The notes: generated by a model from the sequence alone, not told the origin. Positions 15,607 through 24,663 are shown, counted from the first letter of the stretch. The stretch: DNA of 39,515 nucleotides from an uncultured Muribaculaceae bacterium (GCA_910578665.1 CAJTQU010000019.1:1-39515), one strand, 5' to 3'. Translations and numbers: made by a program.

Positions 15607-17655
15607 TTGGATTCTTCTATACACACATACAGACTCCCCTATACGGGGACAATAGTTTTGTTATTACTTGCATTTATGTTGTGTCTGTCGTCTGCCGCAT
15701 CTGCCGCCGTCATTCCGGACGGGGAAGCGGAGCCGGGACCTGATACATTGAAAGTGGTACGGCGTGCCAGTGTCTGGACATTGGTACCGCCCTTAGGGCT
15801 GCACCGTCCGGCTGAGTTTGACACACTGCCGTATAATTACCAGCGGCAGGCTGTCCCTTCGTTTCAAAGTGATGCTTATGCCACTACGGGAAATCTCGGA
15901 GGAGAGGGCCAGAACCAGATATTTTTCCAACGCCGTGAACGCGAACAGTTCTTTTTTGCCGATGCTCTCTATGCCTGGCTGCCGCATGGTGACCGCCAGA
16001 AATTTTATAATGTCTATATCCCGTTCACACAGGTCAGTTATAATACAGGGGGAAGCAAGCAGACCACGCAGGACCGTCTGAAAATTGATTTTGCCGGAAA
16101 TGCCGGGCGGCGTGTTGGTATAGGTGCCAGACTTGACTATCTTTATTCAAAAGGATCGTACCAGGCACAGAGCACGAAAGACTTTATGTTCGGTTTTTCG
16201 GGTTATTACCGTGGTGACAGATACCAGATGCAGGCGTTCTACAACCAGTGGAATATGCTTAATAAGGAGAATGGGGGTATTACAGATTCGCTTTATATCA
16301 CCGATGCGGCACAGCTTCAGGGCGGTGTCAGCAAGATTGAGCCTCGCAGCATTCCTGTAAATCTTTCTAATGCCCATACGCGTCTGAAAGGAGCACATCT
16401 ATATCTGAACCAGGCTTATAACGTGGGATACTGGAGGGACCAGGTGGTCAACGATACTACAATGAGGCAGATTTATGTGCCGGTCACTAAGTTCATATGG
16501 ACTATGGAGTATAAGTCTGGCCATCATAAGTTTTTGAACAGCAATGCGGCGCAGGGTGACAAGTTTTGGGAAAATACCTATCTTGCATCTGACGGTACTA
16601 ACGATGAGACACGATATGGAGATTTTTCAAATACGTTAGGCATAAGTATGATAGAAGGGTTCCGCAAATGGGCTAAATTTGGCTTGTCTGCCTATGCCAC
16701 GTATTCATTGCGGAGCTTCAAACAGCCAGGCGCCTTGATGGCCGGCACTGCGCCTGATGATGAGGAAGAGCCTGTCCTTACGCCGTTGCCGGACGGTTAC
16801 ACCGTGAAATATAAGGATTCTCAGAATCTGCTTTGGATAGGGGCGCAGCTCACCAAGCAGCAAGGGTCGATTCTGACATATGAGGCTGATTTTCGTATGG
16901 GACTGCTGGGAGCTGTTGCCGCCGACCTGGAATTGTCTGGCCATGTCTCCACCCGTATACCGTTGTTTGGCGATACCGTGCAAGTGAGTGCCAAAGGCCA
17001 TTTCCGCAATACGGCGCAGCCTTATCTTCTCCAGCATTATGTCTCCAACCACTTTGTGTGGGACAATGATTTTGGCAAGACGAGGTCGTTCAGGGCTGGT
17101 GGCGAGATTGTTATACCGTGGACTAGCACCACGTTGTCAGCCGGTTTTGAGAACCTTCAGAATTATGTTTATTTTGACGCCTCCGGTCTTCCGAGGCAGG
17201 AGGGCGGCAGCACGCAGATATTCAGTGCAGCTGCCACACAGAGATTGCGTTTCGGCATATGGAACTGGGACAACAGGCTGACGTTGCAGACCACGTCACG
17301 TGCCGATGTCCTGCCTCTGCCTCTGTTTGCGTTGTATTCAAACATGTATCTTAATTTCAGGGCATTCCGTGTGCTTGATGTACAGCTCGGCGTGGATTGT
17401 GACTATTATACCAAATATTACGCCCCGTCTTACCAGCCGGCAACCATGAGTTTCTGCGTACAGCAGAAAGAAAAGATAGGCAACTATCCGTTTATGAACG
17501 TGTATGCCACATGCCGCCTGTATAAGGTGCGTTTCTATGTCATGTGGAGTCATATTAACCAGGGATGGTTTTCAAGAGAGTATTTCTCCATGCCGCTGTA
17601 TCCTCTTAATCCTCGGCGTTTCCAGATAGGACTTTCAGTAGATTTCGCAAACTGA
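15607..17655 (+). CDS. putative porin (Porin_10 type outer-membrane beta-barrel)
   Basis: A large outer-membrane barrel of 682 residues, similar to the Bacteroidota 'putative porin' family. A signal peptide (hydrophobic IVLLLLAFMLCLSS, cleavage near ASA at 31-33) precedes a periplasmic N-terminus and many amphipathic strands rich in Tyr, Phe and Trp. Blocks such as GNLGGEGQNQIFF near the start and YFSMPLYPLNPRRFQIGLSVDFAN at the end fit that family. Translation seems to start at TTG (15607); the next in-frame ATG (15676) falls inside the signal helix and would ruin it. Solute preference is unknown. An anchored solute-binding-like protein follows 8 bases downstream. Confidence 0.82.
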   Translation: MDSSIHTYRLPYTGTIVLLLLAFMLCLSSAASAAVIPDGEAEPGPDTLKVVRRASVWTLVPPLGLHRPAEFDTLPYNYQRQAVPSFQSDAYATTGNLGGEGQNQIFFQRREREQFFFADALYAWLPHGDRQKFYNVYIPFTQVSYNTGGSKQTTQDRLKIDFAGNAGRRVGIGARLDYLYSKGSYQAQSTKDFMFGFSGYYRGDRYQMQAFYNQWNMLNKENGGITDSLYITDAAQLQGGVSKIEPRSIPVNLSNAHTRLKGAHLYLNQAYNVGYWRDQVVNDTTMRQIYVPVTKFIWTMEYKSGHHKFLNSNAAQGDKFWENTYLASDGTNDETRYGDFSNTLGISMIEGFRKWAKFGLSAYATYSLRSFKQPGALMAGTAPDDEEEPVLTPLPDGYTVKYKDSQNLLWIGAQLTKQQGSILTYEADFRMGLLGAVAADLELSGHVSTRIPLFGDTVQVSAKGHFRNTAQPYLLQHYVSNHFVWDNDFGKTRSFRAGGEIVIPWTSTTLSAGFENLQNYVYFDASGLPRQEGGSTQIFSAAATQRLRFGIWNWDNRLTLQTTSRADVLPLPLFALYSNMYLNFRAFRVLDVQLGVDCDYYTKYYAPSYQPATMSFCVQQKEKIGNYPFMNVYATCRLYKVRFYVMWSHINQGWFSREYFSMPLYPLNPRRFQIGLSVDFAN

Positions 17656-17663
17656 TACGGATT

Positions 17664-18182
17664 ATGCGTGCCAGCAGATTGCCCAAGCCTAAAAATAAAA
17701 TGGCAGTGTTGTATGTAGCATTGCTGGCGCTGTCATTATTCTTTATGTTGTCTTTGAGGGACTGCCGTATTAGCGGAGCGCCTGCCACGTGCACACTGGA
17801 TTGTGATACCGTAGATGTCGCATTGCTGTATTCTCCTATGGGCTATTATGTGTATGCTGATACACTCGGAGGATATAATTACGACCTGCTGAGGGATATA
17901 GCGAGTGCCGAGGGTGTGGCTATGAGATTCTGGCCGGCCAATGACCGATATGATGCTTTGCGCATGCTTGAAAATGGCAGATATGATATGTTTGTCTCAT
18001 TGCCGTGTGATACTGCGCATAAGTACGGGTTGGCGTGTTCCGACACTTTGTTTGCCGGCTGCCAGGTGGCAGTGATGCAGGCTTCTGATACCGTGATGAG
18101 GCAGCGGATAAACCGTTGGCTCGGAGGTGCTGTAAGACGTGGGACGGTACAAGTGTTGCGTAAACGTTACGGCTTGCAGTGA
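17664..18182 (+). CDS. membrane-anchored family 3 solute-binding-like protein, compact
   Basis: A 172-residue protein with a basic N-terminus and one uncleaved-looking helix (about 13-30), followed by part of a periplasmic binding protein fold. The stretch ALLYSPMGYYVYADTLGGYNYDLLRDIA and later RYDALRMLENGRYDMFVSLP resemble the start of SBP_bac_3 domains, as also found in MltF. The domain is shorter than the usual 220 residues, and no transporter genes are adjacent. It is co-transcribed with the porin (8-bp gap), suggesting a periplasmic partner or sensor for the porin's solute. That role is inference. Confidence 0.6.
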   Translation: MRASRLPKPKNKMAVLYVALLALSLFFMLSLRDCRISGAPATCTLDCDTVDVALLYSPMGYYVYADTLGGYNYDLLRDIASAEGVAMRFWPANDRYDALRMLENGRYDMFVSLPCDTAHKYGLACSDTLFAGCQVAVMQASDTVMRQRINRWLGGAVRRGTVQVLRKRYGLQ

Positions 18183-18260
18183 ACCATATGTGCCGCGCAG
18201 ATGTTTATAAGACAAGTATTAAGAAATTTTATTAATAACCAATCTTAATTAAGTACTGTT

Positions 18261-18440
18261 ATGCATAAGTATATTTGTAGAGTTTGCGACTGGGTGTATG
18301 ACCCGGCAGAAGGAGATCCCCAGGGTGGTATAGCACCCGGCACACCCTTTGAAGATATTCCCGATACATGGGTATGTCCCGTATGCGGAGTTGGAAAAGA
18401 AGATTTTGACATGCTGCCGCAGGAGTCTTCTGCAGACTGA
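18261..18440 (+). CDS. rubredoxin (59 residues)
   Basis: A small electron carrier beginning MHKYICRVCDWVYDP. Cys6-x-x-Cys9 and Cys39-x-x-Cys42 (CPVCG) bind a single iron. The aromatic/Pro pattern (YDPAEGDPQGGIAPGTPF, then IPDTWVCP) is a textbook rubredoxin, complete from ATG to TGA with a short acidic tail. It is likely an electron donor to rubrerythrins such as the one at 12251, though that pairing is inference. An 80-bp gap separates it from the upstream gene. No clear -7 box is seen. The long hairpin at 18497-18555 follows. Confidence 0.95.
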   Translation: MHKYICRVCDWVYDPAEGDPQGGIAPGTPFEDIPDTWVCPVCGVGKEDFDMLPQESSAD

Positions 18441-18496
18441 TTTGGGACGGATATGCCATATTGGGACGCGATGTCCTTGAAATAAAGGACTGTGCT

Positions 18497-18555
18497 AAAA
18501 TTAAACTGCGCACCAAAGGTTTCATGTAAAAACCTTTGGTGCGCAGTTTAATTTT
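18497..18555. terminator. 26-bp perfect bidirectional hairpin
   Basis: Arms 18497-18522 and 18530-18555 are exact complements (26 bp) with loop catgtaa. The arms begin AAAA and end TTTT, so both strands give a stem flanked by A/U. It lies between the convergent rubredoxin and glycosyltransferase genes. Confidence 0.85.
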
Positions 18556-18565
18556 ATGAGATGTT

Positions 18566-19582
18566 TCATATAGTTTCCCGTATGTTGAATCGAGGGCGGG
18601 CTTTGACTTCTGTGAAAACTTTGCCTACGTATTCACCCACTACGCCGATAGCCATGAGTATGAGGGAGCCGAGAAACCATATAGACAGCATTATGGAACT
18701 CCAACCGCTGATAGTATCGCCTCCGAAATATGAGCATAACACATACACGGCTACGGCTATGTCGGTCACGAGCAGGCCAAGGCCTATCATGAATATCCAT
18801 CTAAGTGGTTTGGCTGAGAAAGATGTTATACCGTCCACAGAGAATGCGAGCATCTTAGCCAAAGGATATTTAGAGTCTCCCGCCACACGCTCATGGCGGT
18901 CATAGCGCACTATGGCTGTCTGTAGACCGATAAGCGGCACTATGCCGCGCAGGAACAGGTTTTGTTCTCTGTATTGTGACAATATGCCTAGCGCACGGCT
19001 GCTCATTAATCTATAGTCGGCATGGTCGTATATGCTCTGTAGTCCCATGGCATTCTGTAATTTGTAAAATGCCCTTGCCGAATTACGCTTGAACCATGTG
19101 TCTGTGGCGCGTGAGCGACGCACTCCGTAAACAACCTCGGCTCCGTTGCGAAAGCAGTCGGTCATTTCTATTATGGCACACGGATCGTCCTGCATATCGG
19201 CATCAATACTGACAGCTGCGTCGCAGTGTGGAGCAGCTGTCATAAGTCCTGCGAGAAGCGCATATTGGTGTCCGCGGTTATGGGTCAGTGCTGCTCCGCG
19301 TACTCTGTGGTCTTTTTTATGCAGGTCTAGTATGCACTGCCATGTATCGTCCTTACTGCCGTCGTCCACGCACAACACATAGCTTGACGGACTTATTTTT
19401 TTTGAATCAACAAGCGTGTCGAGCACTTCGAGCAGGCGCGGCATAGTGAGAGGAAGTGCCTCGGCTTCGTTATAGCAGGGTATTACCACTGCCAGCACAG
19501 GCATTTCTGTATGCCGGAATATATTGTGTGATGCCTCGCCGGCAACCGTCCCGGAGAAATCGGGATAAGTTTCTTGTGACAT
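18566..19582 (-). CDS. GT2 glycosyltransferase, polyprenyl-phosphate type (GtrB/DPM1-like)
   Basis: Probably transfers a sugar from a nucleotide sugar to undecaprenyl phosphate on the cytoplasmic face. The GT-A domain (about 30-250) has VVIPCYNEAEALP, VDDGSKDDTW and SIDADMQDDP, the last holding the metal-binding DxD-like motif. Two C-terminal membrane helices follow (about 263-290 and 300-322), and the ending VVGEYVGKVFTEVKARPRF is characteristic of the GtrB/ArnC-like subgroup. Length 338 is normal. The acceptor sugar cannot be told from sequence. It is a single gene closed by the 18497-18555 hairpin. Confidence 0.88.
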   Translation of the reverse strand: MSQETYPDFSGTVAGEASHNIFRHTEMPVLAVVIPCYNEAEALPLTMPRLLEVLDTLVDSKKISPSSYVLCVDDGSKDDTWQCILDLHKKDHRVRGAALTHNRGHQYALLAGLMTAAPHCDAAVSIDADMQDDPCAIIEMTDCFRNGAEVVYGVRRSRATDTWFKRNSARAFYKLQNAMGLQSIYDHADYRLMSSRALGILSQYREQNLFLRGIVPLIGLQTAIVRYDRHERVAGDSKYPLAKMLAFSVDGITSFSAKPLRWIFMIGLGLLVTDIAVAVYVLCSYFGGDTISGWSSIMLSIWFLGSLILMAIGVVGEYVGKVFTEVKARPRFNIRETI

Positions 19583-19603
19583 ATTTTATAAAGTGATACA
19601 GTG

Positions 19604-19611
19604 CAAAATTA
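19604..19611 (-). promoter_or_regulatory. -7 box of the GT2 glycosyltransferase gene
   Basis: TAATTTTG on the minus strand, 21 bases before the start codon. The -33 element is not clear. Confidence 0.5.
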
Positions 19612-19652
19612 ATAAATTAATTTCGAGGGCCTCACAATTTCAATTTAAATTT

Positions 19653-19682
19653 TTGTGGTTCGGCAAAAAATGAGTAATTTCG
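19653..19682 (+). promoter_or_regulatory. promoter of the DMT transporter gene
   Basis: TTG at 19653-19655, 19 bases, TAATTTCG at 19675-19682 (one mismatch to TAnnTTTG). It leaves a leader of about 110 nt before 19798. Confidence 0.5.
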
Positions 19683-19797
19683 CAAAGGAATTGGGCGTAT
19701 ACGGCTATTTTACAGTGTATAGGACAAGTGGTCGTAATATGATGTATGCCATTTTGTTATATTCGGCAACACATGACTTCCCACAATATTATCTACC

Positions 19798-20742
19798 ATG
19801 GATTCATCTGAAAAAATACCCTCACGACGTGGGGGCGCAATGAGATTGATTGCGCATCTGGGTGCAATAGTCACTGTATCGGCCTGGGGAATGTCCTTTA
19901 TCAGCACCAAGGTGCTGATGGAAGAGGGCGGTTTTACGCCGGTGGAAATGTTTAGTTACCGTTTCGCGTGTGCATATCTTTTGCTGCTGCTGCTCACATG
20001 TAACAAGAGGCTTTTGTCGCTCAACTGGAAAGACGAGGTGTCTTTTATGTTGTGCGGTATATGTGCCGGTTCGCTTTATTTTATAACAGAGAATGTGGCC
20101 CTGCTGCATACCACGGCCGGTAACGTATCGTTATTATCGGCTATTTCGCCCTTGTTCACCACGATACTGATGGCCGTCTTCTACCGCATGAAGATAAAGT
20201 CGGGTGTGATTCTCGGTTCGCTTATAGCATTTGTGGGTGTCGGATGCGTTGTGTTCAGTTCCGGCACAGGGCTTGAGATTCATCCTTTGGGTGACCTGTT
20301 GGCTCTTTCGTCTGCTATGAGCTGGGCCATATACAGTATTCTTGTGAAACGCCTGATACCGCTGTATAATTCGTTTTTTATCACCCGTAAGTTGTTCTTG
20401 TACGGCGTATTGTCATCGCTGCCTATATTGCTGACGCAGGATGAGCCGTACCATATTGCCGAATTGTTTGACTTAAGCCATCCGCAATATATACTGAATT
20501 TTATGTTCCTCGTGCTCATGTGTTCGGTGGCGGCATATCTGATTTGGAATGAGTCGATGAAAGCGCTTGGACAGGTTACGGCAAACAATTATCTTTACGG
20601 CCAGCCTATAGTAACGATGGTAGTGGCCGCGTTCATATTCCATGACCCCGTAACGCTTCTTGGAGTATGCGGCTGTATACTGATTATCAGTGGTCTGATT
20701 ATTTCCGACAAGGTGTCGGAAATACGTTTGCGCCGCCGGTGA
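19798..20742 (+). CDS. EamA-family drug/metabolite transporter (DMT)
   Basis: An inner-membrane carrier of 314 residues with ten predicted helices, formed by two EamA repeats. The first begins near LIAHLGAIVTVSAWGMSFISTKVLM and contains the conserved region around RFACAYLLLLLL; the second begins near GDLLALSSAMSWAIYSILVKRL and ends GVCGCILIISGLIIS. Substrates of this family range from amino acids to metabolites and cannot be predicted. An alternative start is the ATG 14 codons in (AMRLIAHL), just before the first helix. A weak hairpin (20741-20768) follows. Confidence 0.9.
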   Translation: MDSSEKIPSRRGGAMRLIAHLGAIVTVSAWGMSFISTKVLMEEGGFTPVEMFSYRFACAYLLLLLLTCNKRLLSLNWKDEVSFMLCGICAGSLYFITENVALLHTTAGNVSLLSAISPLFTTILMAVFYRMKIKSGVILGSLIAFVGVGCVVFSSGTGLEIHPLGDLLALSSAMSWAIYSILVKRLIPLYNSFFITRKLFLYGVLSSLPILLTQDEPYHIAELFDLSHPQYILNFMFLVLMCSVAAYLIWNESMKALGQVTANNYLYGQPIVTMVVAAFIFHDPVTLLGVCGCILIISGLIISDKVSEIRLRRR

Positions 20743-20768
20743 CAAAAAGCCCGAGGAGGGCGCTTGTC
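20741..20768 (+). terminator. possible terminator of the DMT gene
   Basis: gacaa/ttgtc and gccc/gggc stems nest around a 5-nt loop. The outer arm overlaps the -33 element of the next gene and no T tract follows, so confidence is modest. Confidence 0.5.
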
Positions 20769-20793
20769 CATTAGAAATAAATGACTAACTTTG
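20764..20793 (+). promoter_or_regulatory. promoter of the YitT gene
   Basis: TTG at 20764-20766, 19 bases, TAACTTTG at 20786-20793; about 45 nt before the GTG start. Confidence 0.7.
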
Positions 20794-20839
20794 TGCCCTC
20801 AAAATTAATAAGAACAGTAACCTAAAAATTTTTAACACA

Positions 20840-21805
20840 GTGTCTCCTAAGCACAAATACGATTCGCTCTTTCACGATGCAAAAGACTATGTCTTCATCG
20901 TATTGGGCATAGCGCTTTACGCGCTTGGATTCTGTGCGTTCATTCTGCCTCACGAGGTGGTTATGGGCGGACTTACGGGTGTCGGCACACTCGTTTTCTA
21001 TGCTACGAACCAGGTGGTTCCGGTGGCTGTGACGGGCTATGTGTGTAATCTTACATTGCTGGCCATTGCATTTAAGATTGTGGGCATGGCATTTGTCAAG
21101 CGCACTATTTTTGGTGCGACCGTTGTAGCCATAATGATAGGCTGGATGCAGCCCTTCTTTCTTGGCCTGGGTCATCCGCTAATGCCCGACATCACTATGA
21201 GCGTAGTGCTTGGCGGATTCCTTTGCGGTGTGGGTATAGGTACTATATTTATACATAACGGTTCGTCCGGAGGTACAGATATAGTGGCTGCAATGGTTAG
21301 CAAGCTGAGCAATGTGAGCATCGGCCGTACGATGATTTTTACTGATATGACCATTGTCAGCTGTGCTATTTTCCTGCCGTTTGACGGTACTTTCGAGCAG
21401 CGTATAGAGGTGCGTCTTCCACTTATAGTCTATGGCTTGTTGGTGACATACATTATCTCGTTTATGACGGATATGATCATCAATACCAACCGCCAGGCCA
21501 CCCAGTTTATTATCTTTTCGCAGCACTGGCAGAAGATAGCCGATGCCATCAATGCTGACGCGCATCGCGGCGTGACGGTGCTTGACGGTCGTGGGTGGTA
21601 TAGCAAGCAAGAGGTAAAGATGCTCATGGTATGGTGCCGTAAGATAGAGTCAGTGACGATGTTCCGTATCATAAAGAGCATAGATCCGGATGCCTTTATT
21701 GCCCAGTCCAAAGCCAACGGGGTGTATGGCAAGGGCTTTGATACAATGAAGATACGTATAAAGAAGCGCAAGGGAGCCGGAAGTCTGCCAGGCTCGGACA
21801 AATGA
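20840..21805 (+). CDS. YitT family membrane protein (DUF161 plus DUF2179)
   Basis: A 321-residue membrane protein of unknown transport role. Five to six helices in the first 200 residues include the family signatures EVVMGGLTGVGTL and IFIHNGSSGGTDIVAAMV. A cytoplasmic C-terminal DUF2179 domain follows, with VTVLDGRGWYSKQEVKMLMVWCRK. Translation appears to start at GTG (20840): no in-frame ATG lies upstream within the transcript, and the next Met is well inside the first helical hairpin. It is a single gene bounded by a full promoter and the 21816-21859 hairpin. Confidence 0.9.
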   Translation: MSPKHKYDSLFHDAKDYVFIVLGIALYALGFCAFILPHEVVMGGLTGVGTLVFYATNQVVPVAVTGYVCNLTLLAIAFKIVGMAFVKRTIFGATVVAIMIGWMQPFFLGLGHPLMPDITMSVVLGGFLCGVGIGTIFIHNGSSGGTDIVAAMVSKLSNVSIGRTMIFTDMTIVSCAIFLPFDGTFEQRIEVRLPLIVYGLLVTYIISFMTDMIINTNRQATQFIIFSQHWQKIADAINADAHRGVTVLDGRGWYSKQEVKMLMVWCRKIESVTMFRIIKSIDPDAFIAQSKANGVYGKGFDTMKIRIKKRKGAGSLPGSDK

Positions 21806-21815
21806 TACGCGTAAA

Positions 21816-21859
21816 ATACACAGCAGCGGCCGGACAAGTGTCCGGCCGCTGCTGTGTAT
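21816..21859. terminator. 21-bp perfect hairpin between convergent genes
   Basis: Arms 21816-21836 and 21839-21859 are exact complements with only two bases between. GC-rich in the middle and A/T at the outer ends, it lies between the YitT gene and the SGNH hydrolase gene and is probably bidirectional. Confidence 0.85.
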
Positions 21860-21873
21860 TTGTATGGCGTGTT

Positions 21874-22545
21874 TTAAAGAGGCTGGTTCATGCAACGGTA
21901 AATAAATACCTTGCCGCGTTTCATCTGTGCTCCTTTAGGGGTATTTAGACTTTTGAAGTTTAGGCCTGTGGTCGGGAGCCATTCGACTATTTTGTCGACC
22001 ATAAGGCTTGAGCCTTCACGGGTAGGATGGGGATTGGTTTTGCTTTGGCGCGGTATCTCAAGGTCGCTGGCATTGAAAAAATGTCCGTTGGGTGCTGCTT
22101 CCACATTGCCTGAGAGCCATGACACAAGAGTTTCTCCCTTGCCCTTGCCAGGCCATTCCAGCGGTCCTATCCAGACAAAAGGTATGTTGTCTATAGACTG
22201 TTTAAGCGAAGCAATGGATGAGGCCAGGCGTGCCTGTGGGTTGCGTTCCAGAAGTTCGTTCATACCCAGGTTTATGAAGACTACATCTGGTTTGTATTGA
22301 GCTACAAACTGCGTGAGCCTGCCTGTCTTTGCCCATTTCTGAGGCGTGGAGCCGTCCCAGGTCACTGTAGTGACCTCGAATCCGTTTTCTGCTCCATAGG
22401 CTTCAAGTCGCTCGCTCAGCCATCCTGTCATAGAATCGCCTATGAACAGCACTTTCCCCACATGTCTGCTGGCTGAGTCTTCGCCATAAGCATATCCCGG
22501 CATCATCAATATAGCTGCCAGGATGATAAAAATTAGTTTTCTCAT
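21874..22545 (-). CDS. periplasmic SGNH/GDSL-type hydrolase
   Basis: A secreted esterase-like protein of 223 residues. The signal peptide (1-21) ends near GYAYG. Block I is FIGDSMTGW with Ser38 as the likely nucleophile, the INLGMNELL stretch near 92-100 stands for block III, and NPHPTREG near the C-terminus supplies the catalytic His. The usual Asp three residues before that His is not seen (TNPH), so a dyad or another Asp must be considered. The substrate is unknown; related periplasmic SGNH proteins act on acetylated polysaccharides. It lies downstream of the DPP III gene, separated by a hairpin. Confidence 0.8.
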   Translation of the reverse strand: MRKLIFIILAAILMMPGYAYGEDSASRHVGKVLFIGDSMTGWLSERLEAYGAENGFEVTTVTWDGSTPQKWAKTGRLTQFVAQYKPDVVFINLGMNELLERNPQARLASSIASLKQSIDNIPFVWIGPLEWPGKGKGETLVSWLSGNVEAAPNGHFFNASDLEIPRQSKTNPHPTREGSSLMVDKIVEWLPTTGLNFKSLNTPKGAQMKRGKVFIYRCMNQPL

Positions 22546-22568
22546 AGTTTTTAAACAGTTGATTATGG

Positions 22569-22601
22569 AACGGGTTCGAGGATTGTTACCTCGAACCCGT
22601 T
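22569..22601 (-). terminator. 13-bp hairpin after the DPP III gene
   Basis: aacgggttcgagg (22569-22581) pairs perfectly with cctcgaacccgtt (22589-22601), loop attgtta. It lies 16 bases past the stop of the 22618 gene. No T tract, so termination may be partial. Confidence 0.65.
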
Positions 22602-22617
22602 GTCTTTATTGTGCTTC

Positions 22618-24663
22618 TTATTTCTTGCCGCAGCAGGCTTTTTTTGCCAGAGTGGAATAATCACGGCTCAGACGCAGCATCTGGTCGGTGTATCCCTCAT
22701 CGTAAGATATTGTTACATCAGTTATGTTGCCTTTGTCATCATATACGGCAGTGTATACGGGGTTGACAAAGCCTCTGTAAGGAGGTATGTCCAGTTTGGA
22801 ATAGCGGTCAAGCACTTCCTTATGCAGTTTCTGGTCTACTTTCACGGCATAGTCATTAACTAGTTTGTTTCCGGCAGCATAGTCACCTTCGCTCTTGATA
22901 CGCTGTACCTCGCCGAGCAACTGGCCAAACAGGTCGCGCAGCTTGCGGTAGTCGTTGATTTTGACATACGTTTTGCCTTTCTTTTTGACCAGTTCGACCA
23001 CCTTGTCCTTACGTCCTTTCTCAAGCACCCATTTTGAAATCAGCTGTCTGTTGCGCATGTGTGCTTCTTCGACATCTTTGCCCGGCTCTATGCGGTTGAG
23101 CTGTGTCATAAGTCCGTTGAGCAGATACTTGTAATATTCAGCCTTATAGGCATCGGGATTGTCAAGTATGCCGAGTTCCAGCAATTTGGGATCGGCCAGG
23201 TAGTAGAGGGCGAACAGGTCGGCACGTGTTTCTTCCAGAGTAGAACCGTGTTCCTTGAGGGCATCGGGATCTACGCCTGGCATTATGCGTCCGGAGCCAT
23301 GGCCGAGGCATTCATGCAGGTCGGTATGGAGCATGTCGGTAATGTAGAGGTATTCATCCATGATCTTGGACGTGGGCGCGTCGATTACAAACTCTTCGTT
23401 AAACCCGTTGCCGCGCGAAGCCATGGCATAAGCCTCTGTTATGTTCTCCAGTGTTACCGACTTTGAGCCGTGTGCCGCCCTTATCCAGTTGGCGTTGGGC
23501 AGATTGATGCCTATGGCAGTAGCCGGGAACGCGTCACCGCCGAGAGTGGCGGCAGTGATTACCTTGGCGCTCACACCTTTGACCTCGGGTTTGCGGAATT
23601 TGGGGTCTACAGGGCTATTGTCTTCAAACCATTGCGCGTTGTTACTGATAATTTCAGTGCGTTTCGACGAAGGAATGTTTTTGAAGTTAACATAAGACTC
23701 CCAGCTGGCAGTCATGCCCAGAGGGTCGCCATAGCTTTCTATAAAGCCGTTTACAAAGTCTACCTCGCTCTTAGTGTCTTCTGCCCAAAGGATTGAGTAT
23801 TCGTCAAACTTGCGCAGGTCGCCGGTAATATAGTAGTCTATCAGAGATGCCATATAAGCTTTCTGGGCATCGTTTTCGGCATATTCGCGCGCCTTGGAAA
23901 GATAATATATGATCTTGGAGATAGCCGGGCCGTATAATCCGTTGAGCTGGTAGTGCTGTTCTTTGATTTGGCCGTCTTCTTTCACGACACGGGCGTTCAG
24001 TCCGTAGGAAATGGGCGTGGGATCGTTAGGATCCTTTAACTTGGCGTAATAAGCCTCTACTTCGGCCTGTGTGACCCCCGGACCGTAGAAATTTGTAGCC
24101 GAGTTGGCCACAACGTCTTTTGTGCCGTCCTGGAATACGCGTTTGGCCATCACTGCCGGATCGAAAATGACAGGGACCAGTTCGTCAAGCACGGACTGAT
24201 GTGATGCGTAGCCTCCGGGCAGGGCTTTTTCGGGCAGGGCTTTCACCTGTTCGGCGAAGAATGCCTGTGAGAAACCGGGTACGAATTTATCGGTCGAATA
24301 GTGATGGTGGATACCGTTGCCGAACCAGACCTGCTTCATATATTTTTCAAAAGCCTTGAAGTCTTTGGAATTACGGTCACCTTTGTAATTAGTGTAGATC
24401 CCCTCGAGCAGGGTGCGTATCGGCAGGTTGTACCGGCAATTCTGATCCCAGATTATATCGCGGCCTACCAATGCTGCCTGGTTCAGATAATAGATCATGG
24501 CTTTGCGTGCCGGGGTCAGTTCTTGGAACCCGGGTACTTCGTAACGGAGCACTTCGATATCGGCGAACCGGTCTACCACATAATCGAAGTTTTTGTTTTC
24601 GGCGCCATGTGCCGAAAAGGCCATAATAGAGCTTAGGGCCAGAGCTGGAATAGCTTTTTTCAT
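22618..24663 (-). CDS. dipeptidyl peptidase III (peptidase family M49), secreted form
   Basis: A zinc exopeptidase that removes dipeptides from short peptides. A signal peptide (about 1-20, ending SAHG) predicts export to the periplasm. The M49 zinc motif HECLGH is at residues 450-455; bacterial enzymes have this shorter form where eukaryotic ones have HELLGH. The second motif is EETRAD, giving the third ligand. Length 681 fits bacterial DPP III. Close homologues are sometimes misnamed dihydrofolate reductase. It starts 32 bases after the Ivy-like gene and is probably co-transcribed with it; together they suggest periplasmic peptide turnover and envelope defence. Confidence 0.93.
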   Translation of the reverse strand: MKKAIPALALSSIMAFSAHGAENKNFDYVVDRFADIEVLRYEVPGFQELTPARKAMIYYLNQAALVGRDIIWDQNCRYNLPIRTLLEGIYTNYKGDRNSKDFKAFEKYMKQVWFGNGIHHHYSTDKFVPGFSQAFFAEQVKALPEKALPGGYASHQSVLDELVPVIFDPAVMAKRVFQDGTKDVVANSATNFYGPGVTQAEVEAYYAKLKDPNDPTPISYGLNARVVKEDGQIKEQHYQLNGLYGPAISKIIYYLSKAREYAENDAQKAYMASLIDYYITGDLRKFDEYSILWAEDTKSEVDFVNGFIESYGDPLGMTASWESYVNFKNIPSSKRTEIISNNAQWFEDNSPVDPKFRKPEVKGVSAKVITAATLGGDAFPATAIGINLPNANWIRAAHGSKSVTLENITEAYAMASRGNGFNEEFVIDAPTSKIMDEYLYITDMLHTDLHECLGHGSGRIMPGVDPDALKEHGSTLEETRADLFALYYLADPKLLELGILDNPDAYKAEYYKYLLNGLMTQLNRIEPGKDVEEAHMRNRQLISKWVLEKGRKDKVVELVKKKGKTYVKINDYRKLRDLFGQLLGEVQRIKSEGDYAAGNKLVNDYAVKVDQKLHKEVLDRYSKLDIPPYRGFVNPVYTAVYDDKGNITDVTISYDEGYTDQMLRLSRDYSTLAKKACCGKK

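Noticed and set aside
19655..19843. A 62-codon plus-strand frame before the DMT transporter
   Set aside because: It begins within the promoter region, overlaps the real gene start and has no family or signal features.
22569..22601. Reading the many hairpins as one dispersed repeat family
   Set aside because: Stem sequences differ at every site and each lies at a gene end, so they fit terminators rather than repeats.
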